Source of the DNA: Hyphomicrobiales bacterium
GTDB taxonomy: Bacteria; Pseudomonadota; Alphaproteobacteria; Rhizobiales; Rhizobiaceae
Reading direction: 5' to 3'
Length of the DNA: 35,305 nucleotides
NCBI GenBank assembly: GCA_900466575.1
Contig: UBMP01000029.1
Location: 1-35,305 of the forward strand
Below are positions 15,094-22,231 of this stretch, one piece after another (positions within the stretch are counted from its first letter, which is position 1; every line of letters starts with the position of its first letter). Both the position numbers and the translations under genes were made by a program. The notes beneath the pieces are model-generated. The model did not search any database and was not told where the DNA came from. It saw only the letters and a program-made list of their open reading frames with translations.

Positions 15094-16827
15094 ATGACGA
15101 TCTCCAAGATTCACATTGAAAATATTCGTGGTTTTGAAAAGGTGAGTTTAACGGTTAATCTTCGCCCAAATTGCACTAACATCCTTGTTGCCCCGAATGG
15201 CTTTGGCAAGAGCAGCATATCTACGGCTTTCAACTGCGCTAGAGGCAGCAAGCTCAACGTTGACGAAAAAGACAAGTACAAGAAAAAAGATGCGGCGGTA
15301 TCACGCCTTTCCATTGATTACGACGATAAGACCCTACATGCGAACTCAGACCTGAATGAAATATCGGGCGAGTTCGATATTCATGTAATTAAGTCGAACA
15401 TTGAGCCAAAAGCTAAACTTCCTAAAATAAATGGCTTCACAGTTGCGAAGCCGTATCTGGAGATTCCGTCGCTTGACCTTGGGCCAGCGTTTGATAAAGA
15501 AAAAATAAATTTTGACATAAATAGTTACAAGCCGTTGTTTGGGGAAAACTCAAAAGTTGTCCCTAATCTATCTACCCGGTGCGACGACGAGATTCTCAGA
15601 AGCGAATTACTTGGCGTGATTGCCTCTATCGATAAGCTTAAGCAAAAAAAATCGTCTGACTTGTTCGAAGAAATGATTGAGGCGGTAAAGGGTCTAGGCG
15701 GATCAAAAGCATCAATTAGCGACAAGGTCGCAGCCCAATACGCTCAGAAAGTCGATGAACTGCCGCATCTCAAGGCCGTCTTTGATGTGGTGATGAAGCA
15801 TGGGCAAGGGAACACCTGGCTTGATAGCGTGATCATATGCTACATACTAATGGACTTGTGCGCATCCGACAGGCCAAACCTGAAGAAATGGTTGCAGTAC
15901 GCCGTTTATTCCCGGCGCCTGAAATCTTTGAAAGATTTCATCGGAGACATCAATGGAGCTTGGGTAACTGCTGAAATAAAAGAAACCAAAGGTCGCGTCC
16001 TAGTCACTTTCCCCGACGCCTCATCGCTCTCAAATGGGCAGCGCGATCTTCTGTACTTCGGTTGCAATTTGCTACGGACGCGCGAGACAAATAGCACGAA
16101 ACCCTGCATCCTGTTGATCGATGAAGTCTTCGATTATCTTGATGACGCGAACATCGTTGTTGCTCAATATTTTATGAGCAAGTTAATCGACACGTATCGA
16201 GAAGAGGGTAGGCAGATTTACATTTGTCTACTAACCCACTTAGACCCCGTGTATTTCAAAGGCTACGCGCTTAAGCGCCAGCAGACCGTATACCTTGGAG
16301 ACACCACGCAGAAAATTAGTGAAACTATGCGGAAGGTCATCGCGCACCGAGACGATGCATGTTGGGCGGCAGACCTGTCTCGACACTTCCTTCATTATCA
16401 CCCCGATGACTGTGATATCTCGGAGACATTCAACTCCACATACGGACTGCCGAAGAAACACGGCAAAAGTCACGGCTTCTACGAGTTTTTGAAAGAAGAA
16501 TGGGACAAGTGTGTTGCTGGTGGCGGAAGCTACGATCCTTTCGCAGTTTGTGCCTATGTCCGAGTGCAGATCGAGCGATGCGCTTACTCTAAAATCCAGA
16601 CTCAGCCGGAGCGAGAGAAGTTTCTGCTAGAGTGTAATGGCACTGCAAACAAACTGGAGTATGCCGAGTCTATAGGTATTCTCGTCCCGGAAGCATGCCT
16701 TCTGCTGGGAGTGGTATACAACGATGCCCTGCATCGAAAGGGCGCTATCGATCAGTCTTCTACCATCGCTCTTAAACTGAGAAATTTAGGGCTTCAGAGT
16801 ATGATGAAGCAAGCGATCAACTGGTAG
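15094..16827 (+). CDS. Orphan ABC/SMC-like AAA ATPase of unknown function, possible defence gene
   Basis: 577-aa P-loop ATPase of the RecF/SMC/OLD-like group (AAA_15/AAA_23 type). IxIxNIRGFE at the N-terminus is typical of the group. Walker A is APNGFGKSS (33-41), with A33 replacing the usual first Gly. The ABC signature is SLSNGQRD (311-318), Walker B is ILLIDEVFD (339-347, with D343-E344), and a switch His lies in LLTHLDP (H382). Between Walker A and the signature there are only about 270 residues and no long coiled coil. Residues about 420-577 form a separate helical domain that I cannot assign. Codon use is AT-richer than all neighbours, suggesting transfer. Similar single ATPases occur in phage-defence systems, but no nuclease or partner is seen here. 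After the TAG stop the frame stays open for 32 codons. Confidence 0.8.
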   Translation: MTISKIHIENIRGFEKVSLTVNLRPNCTNILVAPNGFGKSSISTAFNCARGSKLNVDEKDKYKKKDAAVSRLSIDYDDKTLHANSDLNEISGEFDIHVIKSNIEPKAKLPKINGFTVAKPYLEIPSLDLGPAFDKEKINFDINSYKPLFGENSKVVPNLSTRCDDEILRSELLGVIASIDKLKQKKSSDLFEEMIEAVKGLGGSKASISDKVAAQYAQKVDELPHLKAVFDVVMKHGQGNTWLDSVIICYILMDLCASDRPNLKKWLQYAVYSRRLKSLKDFIGDINGAWVTAEIKETKGRVLVTFPDASSLSNGQRDLLYFGCNLLRTRETNSTKPCILLIDEVFDYLDDANIVVAQYFMSKLIDTYREEGRQIYICLLTHLDPVYFKGYALKRQQTVYLGDTTQKISETMRKVIAHRDDACWAADLSRHFLHYHPDDCDISETFNSTYGLPKKHGKSHGFYEFLKEEWDKCVAGGGSYDPFAVCAYVRVQIERCAYSKIQTQPEREKFLLECNGTANKLEYAESIGILVPEACLLLGVVYNDALHRKGAIDQSSTIALKLRNLGLQSMMKQAINW

Positions 16828-16953
16828 CTGGTGCTGGACAACGATGATCCAGACAGCGCTCTACAGCCTATTGACGAAATCAGCTTAGCTGTTCTCGGCT
16901 CCTGCGGCATGCAAACTCAAAGTTGACCTTCCATTGTCGCCCCTTCTCTGAAG

Positions 16954-16993
16954 CCACCTGTCCTCTGATGTGGCTCTCCCAGGTGGGGTTTTT
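16954..16993 (+). terminator. Possible terminator of the orphan ATPase gene
   Basis: A 7-bp stem (CCACCTG at 16954-16960 with CAGGTGG at 16980-16986) with a 19-base loop is followed by GGTTTTT. The stem is short and the loop long, so support is moderate. It lies about 130 bp after the ATPase stop and directly before the hydrolase gene fragment. Confidence 0.45.
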
Positions 16994-16996
16994 CCC

Positions 16997-17211
16997 TCAC
17001 ACCCCGTAAACCGCCCTTCTCAAATTGTCCGGAAACGCCCCCATGCACCCCTCCAGCGCGGTATTGCTGAGCGACACCATCGTCACCCCCGCTGCCCGGT
17101 CCACCAGCCAGGTATTGCCGTAAACCCCGCCCATTGCACCGCGCCCTTGGCCATGGTGCTGAGCACTGTGCTTTGGTCCTCGCAGACGGCGCCGAAGGAG
17201 CTGAAGCGCGT
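16997..17211 (-). pseudogene. Degenerate 3' fragment of a serine hydrolase gene
   Basis: This stretch repeats the last ~215 bp of the intact serine hydrolase gene at 17937-19055, in the same orientation and 940 bp away. A 39-bp block (17021-17059 and 17961-17999) is identical; the rest differs mainly at silent positions. The last about 46 residues (GGVYGNTWLVDRAAG... to VYGV-stop) are preserved. A one-base deletion near 17130 then breaks the frame, and similarity stops near 17211. There is no start or catalytic region. The silent differences suggest a copy from a related lineage, or an old duplication, rather than a recent tandem event. Confidence 0.85.
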
Positions 17212-17319
17212 TCCGTTTCACAGCGAAAGGGAATTGACCTACCGCCCCTGGAACACGACAATCCACCGCGCGTTAAACCGCCGCCTCTAACTCCCTTCCA
17301 AACCCGAAAGTCCCCCACA

Positions 17320-17883
17320 TTGCTTGAAACCCTCATCGCCAAATACGGCCTTCTGGCCGTCCTGATCGGTTCCGGGATCGAGGGGGAGACGGTGGTGTTT
17401 CTGGGCGGGGTTTCGGCGCATCGGCATCTTCTGCCGTTCTGGGGCGTGGCGGCTGCGGCGGCGCTGGGGTCGTTTATCGCCGACCAGATCTTCTTTTTCC
17501 TCGGGCGCCGGGCCAGCGGGTCGGCGTGGGTGCGGAAGTGGACATCCCATCCTGTCGCCGCAAAGGGGAAGGCCTTGCTGGAGCGCTATCCGACCGGGTT
17601 CATTCTTGCCTTCCGGTTCATCTATGGCATGCGAAATATCAGTCCGGTCATCATCGGGTTGTCTGCCGTTCGTGCCCGCAAGTTCGTGATGCTGAATGCG
17701 CTCGCGGCGCTCGTCTGGGGCCTTGTCATTTCGGCTGCCGGATATCTCTTCAGCAACGCGATCGAGTCCGTGCTTGGTCGCATGCATCTGCATATCCACC
17801 TGATCATCGGTCTGGTGTTTGCCGTTGCCTTTGGCGGTGTCCTATGGATCTGGAGCCGTTGGAGGCTTGCGAAGGACCCGTGA
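17320..17883 (+). CDS. DedA-family (SNARE-associated/VTT) membrane protein
   Basis: 187-aa inner-membrane protein of the DedA family, members of which are proposed lipid scramblases or proton-dependent transporters. The conserved GSGIEGE near the N-terminus with an acidic residue, the FRFIYGMRN motif (family F-R-F/I-x-G-x-R) and several hydrophobic segments are visible. I chose TTG at 17320 because family members begin near here (M/L-LETLIAKYGLLAV). The same frame is open from 17134, but that part is antisense to the hydrolase fragment and is proline- and charge-rich, unlike a DedA N-terminus. The ribosome site is weak (GAAAG). The gene is wedged between the two copies of the hydrolase 3' end. 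Confidence 0.82.
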   Translation: MLETLIAKYGLLAVLIGSGIEGETVVFLGGVSAHRHLLPFWGVAAAAALGSFIADQIFFFLGRRASGSAWVRKWTSHPVAAKGKALLERYPTGFILAFRFIYGMRNISPVIIGLSAVRARKFVMLNALAALVWGLVISAAGYLFSNAIESVLGRMHLHIHLIIGLVFAVAFGGVLWIWSRWRLAKDP

Positions 17884-17936
17884 CGATTCGCCATCGTCCG
17901 ACGCGCGCCGCACGACCGGCTGAGCAGGCTTGTCCG

Positions 17937-19055
17937 TCAAACCCCGTATAGAGCGCGACGCAAATTGTCCGGAAACGCCCCCATGCACCCCTCCAGCGCC
18001 GTGTTGCTAAGCGACACCATCGTAATACCGGCTGCCCGGTCTACCAGCCAGGTATTGCCATAGACCCCGCCCCATTGCACCGCGCCCTTGGCCATGGTGG
18101 CAAGCGCGATGCTCGGGTCTTCGCAGACGGCGCCGAAGAAGCCGAAGCGCATGCCGGGTTCGCAGGTGATGGTGCCGACCTGGTTTGCGAAGCCGGCTTC
18201 CGCGAGGCTCGGGCTCATGACCTTGCCGCCGCCGCGAGCCAGCGTATCGAGGAGGGTCATGACGTCGCCGGCCGTACCTGCCATGCCGGCGCCGCCGGAC
18301 TGGAAGGCTTTCGGGTTGAAGATGCGGTTGGGCGAGAAGCCGGCGGTCCAGCCGGATTCGCGGGGCGGGTAGTAGGGGCTTGGCATGCGGATCGCGCCCT
18401 TTGCGCCATCGGCATAGGCGGCAGCGAGGCGGTCGGGGTCGGTGACGTGGAAGCGGCTGTCCTTGAGGCCAAGCGGGCCGGTCACATAGTGGTTCACCGC
18501 CTCTTCGAGCGTGCCGCCATGGACGCGGGCGATCAGCGCGCCGAGAATGTCCAGCGCCACCGAATAGGCCCAGGCGGTGCCGGGCTCGTAGTCGAGCGGG
18601 ATGTCGTTCAGCGGGCGGAAATTTGTCTCTGCGTCATTGTCCGTGTCGAGGATGCCGATGGTCACGCGCTTGCCGGCCTCGAGCTGTTCGAGCGCCGGAT
18701 TGTAGGAGAGGCCGGCCGTGTGGGTCAGCAGGTGGCGGATGGTGATCTTCGCCTGCTCGCCGCTCGGGCTCTTGGGGTTAAACCAGGGCAGATGGGTGAC
18801 GGCGAGGTCATCGAGGCCGAGCTTGCCCTTGTCGATCATCGCGAGCGTTGCGGCCGCCACAAAGGGCTTGGTGACGGAGGCGAAGCGGAAGATGGTGTCG
18901 TCGCGCGTGCGCTTCTCCGCCTCGCGGTCCGCATAGCCTGCGGCGCGCCGGTAGATTTCCTTGCCGTTCTTGCGGACGATGACGACGCATCCGACGATGC
19001 TCTTGCGGGCGACGGCGGTGTCGATGACGCGATCAAGGCGGTCCTGCATGGACAT
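17937..19055 (-). CDS. Class C beta-lactamase-fold serine hydrolase
   Basis: 372-aa protein of the beta-lactamase / EstB esterase family. The nucleophile motif is S60-V-T-K63 in FASVTKPF. The tyrosine motif is Y164-S-V. A C-terminal WGG (QWGGVYGN) stands where beta-lactamases have KTG, as in EstB-type esterases. No signal peptide is visible, so it is probably cytoplasmic and more likely an esterase or peptidase than a resistance enzyme. ATGs at 19055 and 19049 are both possible. Its last ~215 bp recur as the broken fragment at 16997-17211. Confidence 0.88.
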   Translation of the reverse strand: MSMQDRLDRVIDTAVARKSIVGCVVIVRKNGKEIYRRAAGYADREAEKRTRDDTIFRFASVTKPFVAAATLAMIDKGKLGLDDLAVTHLPWFNPKSPSGEQAKITIRHLLTHTAGLSYNPALEQLEAGKRVTIGILDTDNDAETNFRPLNDIPLDYEPGTAWAYSVALDILGALIARVHGGTLEEAVNHYVTGPLGLKDSRFHVTDPDRLAAAYADGAKGAIRMPSPYYPPRESGWTAGFSPNRIFNPKAFQSGGAGMAGTAGDVMTLLDTLARGGGKVMSPSLAEAGFANQVGTITCEPGMRFGFFGAVCEDPSIALATMAKGAVQWGGVYGNTWLVDRAAGITMVSLSNTALEGCMGAFPDNLRRALYGV

Positions 19056-19146
19056 GGGCGATTCCCGGTTTCGTTGTCAGAAACAAAAACGGAGCATGTC
19101 GCCTCGCTCCGTTCAATTCAGAAATATTGATGTGCGCATGAATGGT

Positions 19147-19497
19147 TCAAAGGGTGCAGCGGCCGGCGGAACGAGCGACGATGTACAGGCATCCTACGGC
19201 GCCGAAGACGAAGACGGGGGCGTGAGCCCGGAAATTGATCCGACCAATCGTTTCAAATCTCTGCATGAGAAACAGGATGCCAACCCATATCAGACCAATC
19301 ACCACAAGCACGAAAGGGAAAATCACCGGCGTGAAGACCAGCAAGCCAATAAGGAAAATGACGCAGGCCAGGGTGTTGTCCTTTTCGACCAAGCCATAAG
19401 CAATCGCCGCGAGAGCCAGCCAGAGGCAGATATGAATCAGCACGCTTTTCAGCGATTCCCACTGCTTCAAGCGCCTTGTTTGCGACCAATCTTTCAA
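19147..19497 (-). CDS. Small hypothetical membrane protein
   Basis: Up to 116 aa with about three or four hydrophobic segments (around residues 18-36, 43-60, 62-78 and 92-108) and basic ends. No family is recognised. The start is uncertain: TTG at 19497 gives the longest frame, while a TTG nine codons in or a GTG at residue 19 are alternatives. No ATG is available before residue 78, and no strong ribosome site is seen. It lies between the hydrolase and hemA on the same strand. The clean pattern of hydrophobic segments favours a real gene. Confidence 0.5.
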   Translation of the reverse strand: MKDWSQTRRLKQWESLKSVLIHICLWLALAAIAYGLVEKDNTLACVIFLIGLLVFTPVIFPFVLVVIGLIWVGILFLMQRFETIGRINFRAHAPVFVFGAVGCLYIVARSAGRCTL

Positions 19498-19623
19498 AAG
19501 CCCGCCACCCCTTTCCTCTGCAACTTCTGGATTAAGTCAGGAATGCATTCCCCGCAACGAAAACCGCCCCGGATCCTTAATGGAACGGAGGCGGCTGAAA
19601 GTTGACGTCAATCTACAGTGTGA

Positions 19624-20838
19624 TCAGGCCACAGCCCGCGCCAGTGCGCAACGCGACCAGAGGCTATGCAGTGCGCCGACGAAGTGGCGCATGTCGTCGT
19701 CCGTGTGGAACGGGCTCGGCGTGATGCGCAGGCGCTCGGTCTTCTTCGGCACGGTCGGATAGTTGATCGGCTGAACGTAGATGCCGTAATTGTCGAGCAG
19801 CAGGTCGGAGATCCACTTGCACTTGGCGGCGTCGCCCACCATGACCGGCACGATATGGCTCGGGTTCGGCATATGCGGGATGCCTGCGGCGTCGAGCATC
19901 TTGCGGAGCGTGCGCACACGCTCCTGATGACAGAGCCGTTCCTGCTGGCTTGCCTTCAGATGCGTGATCGATGCGAGCGCGCCCGCGGCGATTGCCGGCG
20001 GCAGCGAGGTGGTGAAGATGAAGCCGGAGGCGAAGGAGCGGACGAAGTCGATCAGCGCCGTCGAGCCGGTGATATAGCCGCCCATGACGCCGAAGGCCTT
20101 GCCGAGCGTGCCTTCAATGACGGTGATGCGATCCATCACGCCGTCGCGTTCTGCAATGCCGCCGCCGCGCGGGCCGTAGAGGCCAACAGCGTGGACTTCA
20201 TCGAGATAGGTCATCGCACCGTATTTGTCGGCGATGTCGCAGATCTCCTTGATGGGGGCGATGTCGCCATCCATGGAATAGACGGATTCGAAAGCGACCA
20301 GCTTGGGCGCGGCCGGATCGGCGGCGCGCAGCTTGGCTTCGAGATCCTTCAGGTCGTTGTGCTTCCAGATCACGCGTTCGCACTTGGAATGGCGAATGCC
20401 TTCGATCATGGATGCGTGGTTGCCGGCATCCGAGAAGACGATCAAGCCGGGGATCTTGGCGCCGAGCGTGCCGAGCGACGCCCAGTTGGACATGTAGCCG
20501 GAATTGAAGAGGAGCGCGGCTTCCTTGCCATGCAGGTCCGCGAGCTCGCGCTCAAGCAGGACATGGTAGTGGTTGGTGCCCGAAATGTTGCGGGTGCCGC
20601 CGGCACCGGTGCCACACTGGTCGATGGCCGTCTTCATGGCTTCCATCACGGCGGCGTTCTGGCCCATGCCGAGATAGTCGTTGGAACACCACACGGTCAC
20701 TTCCTGCGGGCCGTTTTCAGTGTGGCGGATCGCCTTGGGGAAATTACCGCGCTGGCGCTCGAGATCGGCGAATACGCGATATCGGCCTTCCTGGTGCAAA
20801 CCGTCCAGCTCGTTCTTGAAAAAGGCCTCGAAATCCAT
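19624..20838 (-). CDS. hemA: 5-aminolevulinate synthase (C4 pathway)
   Basis: PLP enzyme that condenses glycine and succinyl-CoA to 5-aminolevulinate, the first step of haem synthesis in alphaproteobacteria. The core is complete: [28 protein letters not shown], the YLDEVHAVG aspartate loop, and the PLP lysine in EGTLGKAFG. From ATG at 20838 the protein starts [11 protein letters not shown] and has 404 aa, the usual family size; GGAG lies six bases upstream. A frame-extending start at 20877 adds 13 residues but lacks such support. The region upstream carries an Irr-like element (20902-20916) and an FNR/FixK-like box (21013-21026), which would fit iron and oxygen control. Confidence 0.96.
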   Translation of the reverse strand: MDFEAFFKNELDGLHQEGRYRVFADLERQRGNFPKAIRHTENGPQEVTVWCSNDYLGMGQNAAVMEAMKTAIDQCGTGAGGTRNISGTNHYHVLLERELADLHGKEAALLFNSGYMSNWASLGTLGAKIPGLIVFSDAGNHASMIEGIRHSKCERVIWKHNDLKDLEAKLRAADPAAPKLVAFESVYSMDGDIAPIKEICDIADKYGAMTYLDEVHAVGLYGPRGGGIAERDGVMDRITVIEGTLGKAFGVMGGYITGSTALIDFVRSFASGFIFTTSLPPAIAAGALASITHLKASQQERLCHQERVRTLRKMLDAAGIPHMPNPSHIVPVMVGDAAKCKWISDLLLDNYGIYVQPINYPTVPKKTERLRITPSPFHTDDDMRHFVGALHSLWSRCALARAVA

Positions 20839-20901
20839 TCTCGTCTCCACACCTGCCATGGCGTTTTCAGGTTTCACGCGATCCCCGTCAAGTCCCGACA
20901 G

Positions 20902-20916
20902 TTAGATTCCTTCTAA
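20902..20916. promoter_or_regulatory. Irr box (ICE)-like palindrome upstream of hemA
   Basis: TTAGA-N5-TCTAA, a perfect interrupted palindrome, matches the core of the iron-control element TTTAGAA-N3-TTCTAAA bound by Irr in rhizobia. The flanking and inner positions differ from consensus. It lies 64 bp upstream of the hemA ATG, close to where a promoter should be. Haem-synthesis genes are known Irr targets in this group; control here is inferred. Confidence 0.5.
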
Positions 20917-21012
20917 TCTGCGGCAATTCGCGCATCACGTTTTCGTTGAGCGCGCCAACGGTTCGTCTGCGGCCCTCATCAATCTTGCTAGCATCGGGAA
21001 ACGATCTGCCAA

Positions 21013-21026
21013 TTGATGTATGTCAA
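21013..21026. promoter_or_regulatory. FNR/FixK-like box upstream of hemA
   Basis: TTGAT-GTAT-GTCAA differs from the anaerobox TTGAT-N4-ATCAA at one position. It lies about 175 bp upstream of hemA. FNR/FixK control of hemA is known in other alphaproteobacteria; activity here is inferred from the motif. Confidence 0.5.
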
Positions 21027-21141
21027 CAGCTGCTCGATTCGCGTCTTGCCCCCCGTCGCATGTCACGCCCCGAATGCGCGGCACCCACGGCAAACAGTTG
21101 CTCCAAAGGTTTAAGGATTTTTTACCACGCGGCGGCAGCTT

Positions 21142-21936
21142 TCAGGGCGCGGGGAAGAGCGCGTTCGATTTGCCGGTGAGCCAATAGCCGACCAGACCGA
21201 TCCATTCATGCGCGGCGTTGTCAACGAGGCCAAGACCTTCGGCCACGCTTTCGGGAAAGACGGCCAGTTGCGACAGGCCGTAGGTTTGATAATCGACCGG
21301 GTAGGGGATGACGTCGAAACCGACGGCGCGGAAGGTGCCGACCGCGCGCGGCATGTGGCTTGCGGATGTGACCAGCAGCCACCGTTCCCCGGGCTTCGGC
21401 TTCAGCGCTTCCAGGCTGTAGCGGGCGTTTTCCGCCGTCGTGCGCGATTTTTCCTCCATCTCGATACGCTCTGCCGAGAGGCCCAGTTCCACCAGCAGCT
21501 TCTTCGTCAGCGCCGATTCGGTATTGAGGCCGGGATCGCCGAAGTGTCCGGAGCCGCCGGATAGGAAGATGCGCGCCTGCGGATAGCGCACGGCCAGCAC
21601 TGCCGTTTCGGTCACGCGCTCTGCGCCGCTGTTGATGGCAATCGTGTTGCGGGCAGGCGAAAGATCCACATCGACCGGTCCGCCCAGCATGATCACGCCG
21701 GTTGGCGGCTCGTTGATGACCGGCTGCGGGAAGCGGTCCTCCAGGATGGCCTGGGGGACATTGGCCAGTGGCGTCAACCCAAAGGCGAACGTGAGCAGGA
21801 TCGAGAGGACGCAGAGCGTCATCCCGGCCCGGCGCCGGCGGAAAATCAGAAGCATCACGCCCACCAGCCCCACAATAAAAAGAGCCGTGGACGGCGTGGT
21901 GGCAAAGCCGACAAGCTTGGAAATGACGAAAAACAT
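21142..21936 (-). CDS. YdcF/ElyC-like DUF218 membrane protein
   Basis: 264-aa protein with two N-terminal membrane helices (about residues 12-31 and 38-58) and a DUF218 domain (about 79-235). Visible domain signatures are VIMLGGPVD, FLSGGSG, the E-x-x-SRTTAENARYS segment and LVTSASHMPRA. The layout is that of ElyC/YdcF envelope proteins, with ElyC linked in E. coli to enterobacterial common antigen and peptidoglycan homeostasis. The substrate here is unknown. It lies upstream of hemA on the same strand, separated by 303 bp. Confidence 0.87.
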   Translation of the reverse strand: MFFVISKLVGFATTPSTALFIVGLVGVMLLIFRRRRAGMTLCVLSILLTFAFGLTPLANVPQAILEDRFPQPVINEPPTGVIMLGGPVDVDLSPARNTIAINSGAERVTETAVLAVRYPQARIFLSGGSGHFGDPGLNTESALTKKLLVELGLSAERIEMEEKSRTTAENARYSLEALKPKPGERWLLVTSASHMPRAVGTFRAVGFDVIPYPVDYQTYGLSQLAVFPESVAEGLGLVDNAAHEWIGLVGYWLTGKSNALFPAP

Positions 21937-21962
21937 GAGGTCTCATGAAAGCGGAAAATGAC

Positions 21963-22039
21963 TGGTGATCCCGACGCGATTCGAACGCGTGGCCTACAGA
22001 TTAGGAATCTGTCGCTCTATCCTGCTGAGCTACGGGACC
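21963..22039 (-). tRNA. tRNA-Arg (anticodon CCT)
   Basis: 77-nt cloverleaf on the minus strand. The acceptor GGTCCCG pairs with CGGGATC, including one G-T wobble. Other parts are a D-arm with AGCTCAGCAGGATAGAGC, the anticodon stem ACAGA/TCTGT around loop TTCCTAA (anticodon CCT, reading AGG), and a T-arm with GTTCGAATC. The 3' CCA is encoded. tRNA genes of this kind are common integration sites, but no integrase or duplicated 3' end is visible here. Confidence 0.97.
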
Positions 22040-22231
22040 ACTGGCACTCTCAATACTAAAGCTGCCGGAAGAAGCCAAGACCTTTCTCCTGCTTCGGCAG
22101 TGTGCGGAAAGGTTCCGTTGGCCGGTTGAATACCGCTGATTTGGTTAATCATTCCGAAATACGGGCCTGCGATAGTGCAAGTGGCTGAAAAGCCGGATTT
22201 GTATCTCGTTGAACGGCAAATGTAGGTCTGT

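Larger units (their letters stand above)
20839..21141. other. Regulatory region upstream of hemA
   Basis: This 303-bp gap lies between hemA and the DUF218 gene upstream, both on the minus strand. No gene is visible. Two candidate regulator sites are listed separately. I see no convincing terminator hairpin after the DUF218 gene. Confidence 0.6.

Noticed and set aside
17134-17319. N-terminal extension of the DedA protein from an upstream ATG
   Set aside because: The extra 62 residues are antisense to the hydrolase fragment, proline- and charge-rich, and unlike any DedA N-terminus.
21963-22039. tRNA-Arg as the attachment site of an integrated element
   Set aside because: No integrase, no repeated tRNA 3' end and no foreign-looking genes adjoin it; the AT-rich island is 5 kb away.
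22060-22110. Hairpin around CTGCCG/CGGCAG next to tRNA-Arg
   Set aside because: Short interrupted stem with a long loop and no T-run, and it lies upstream rather than downstream of the tRNA.
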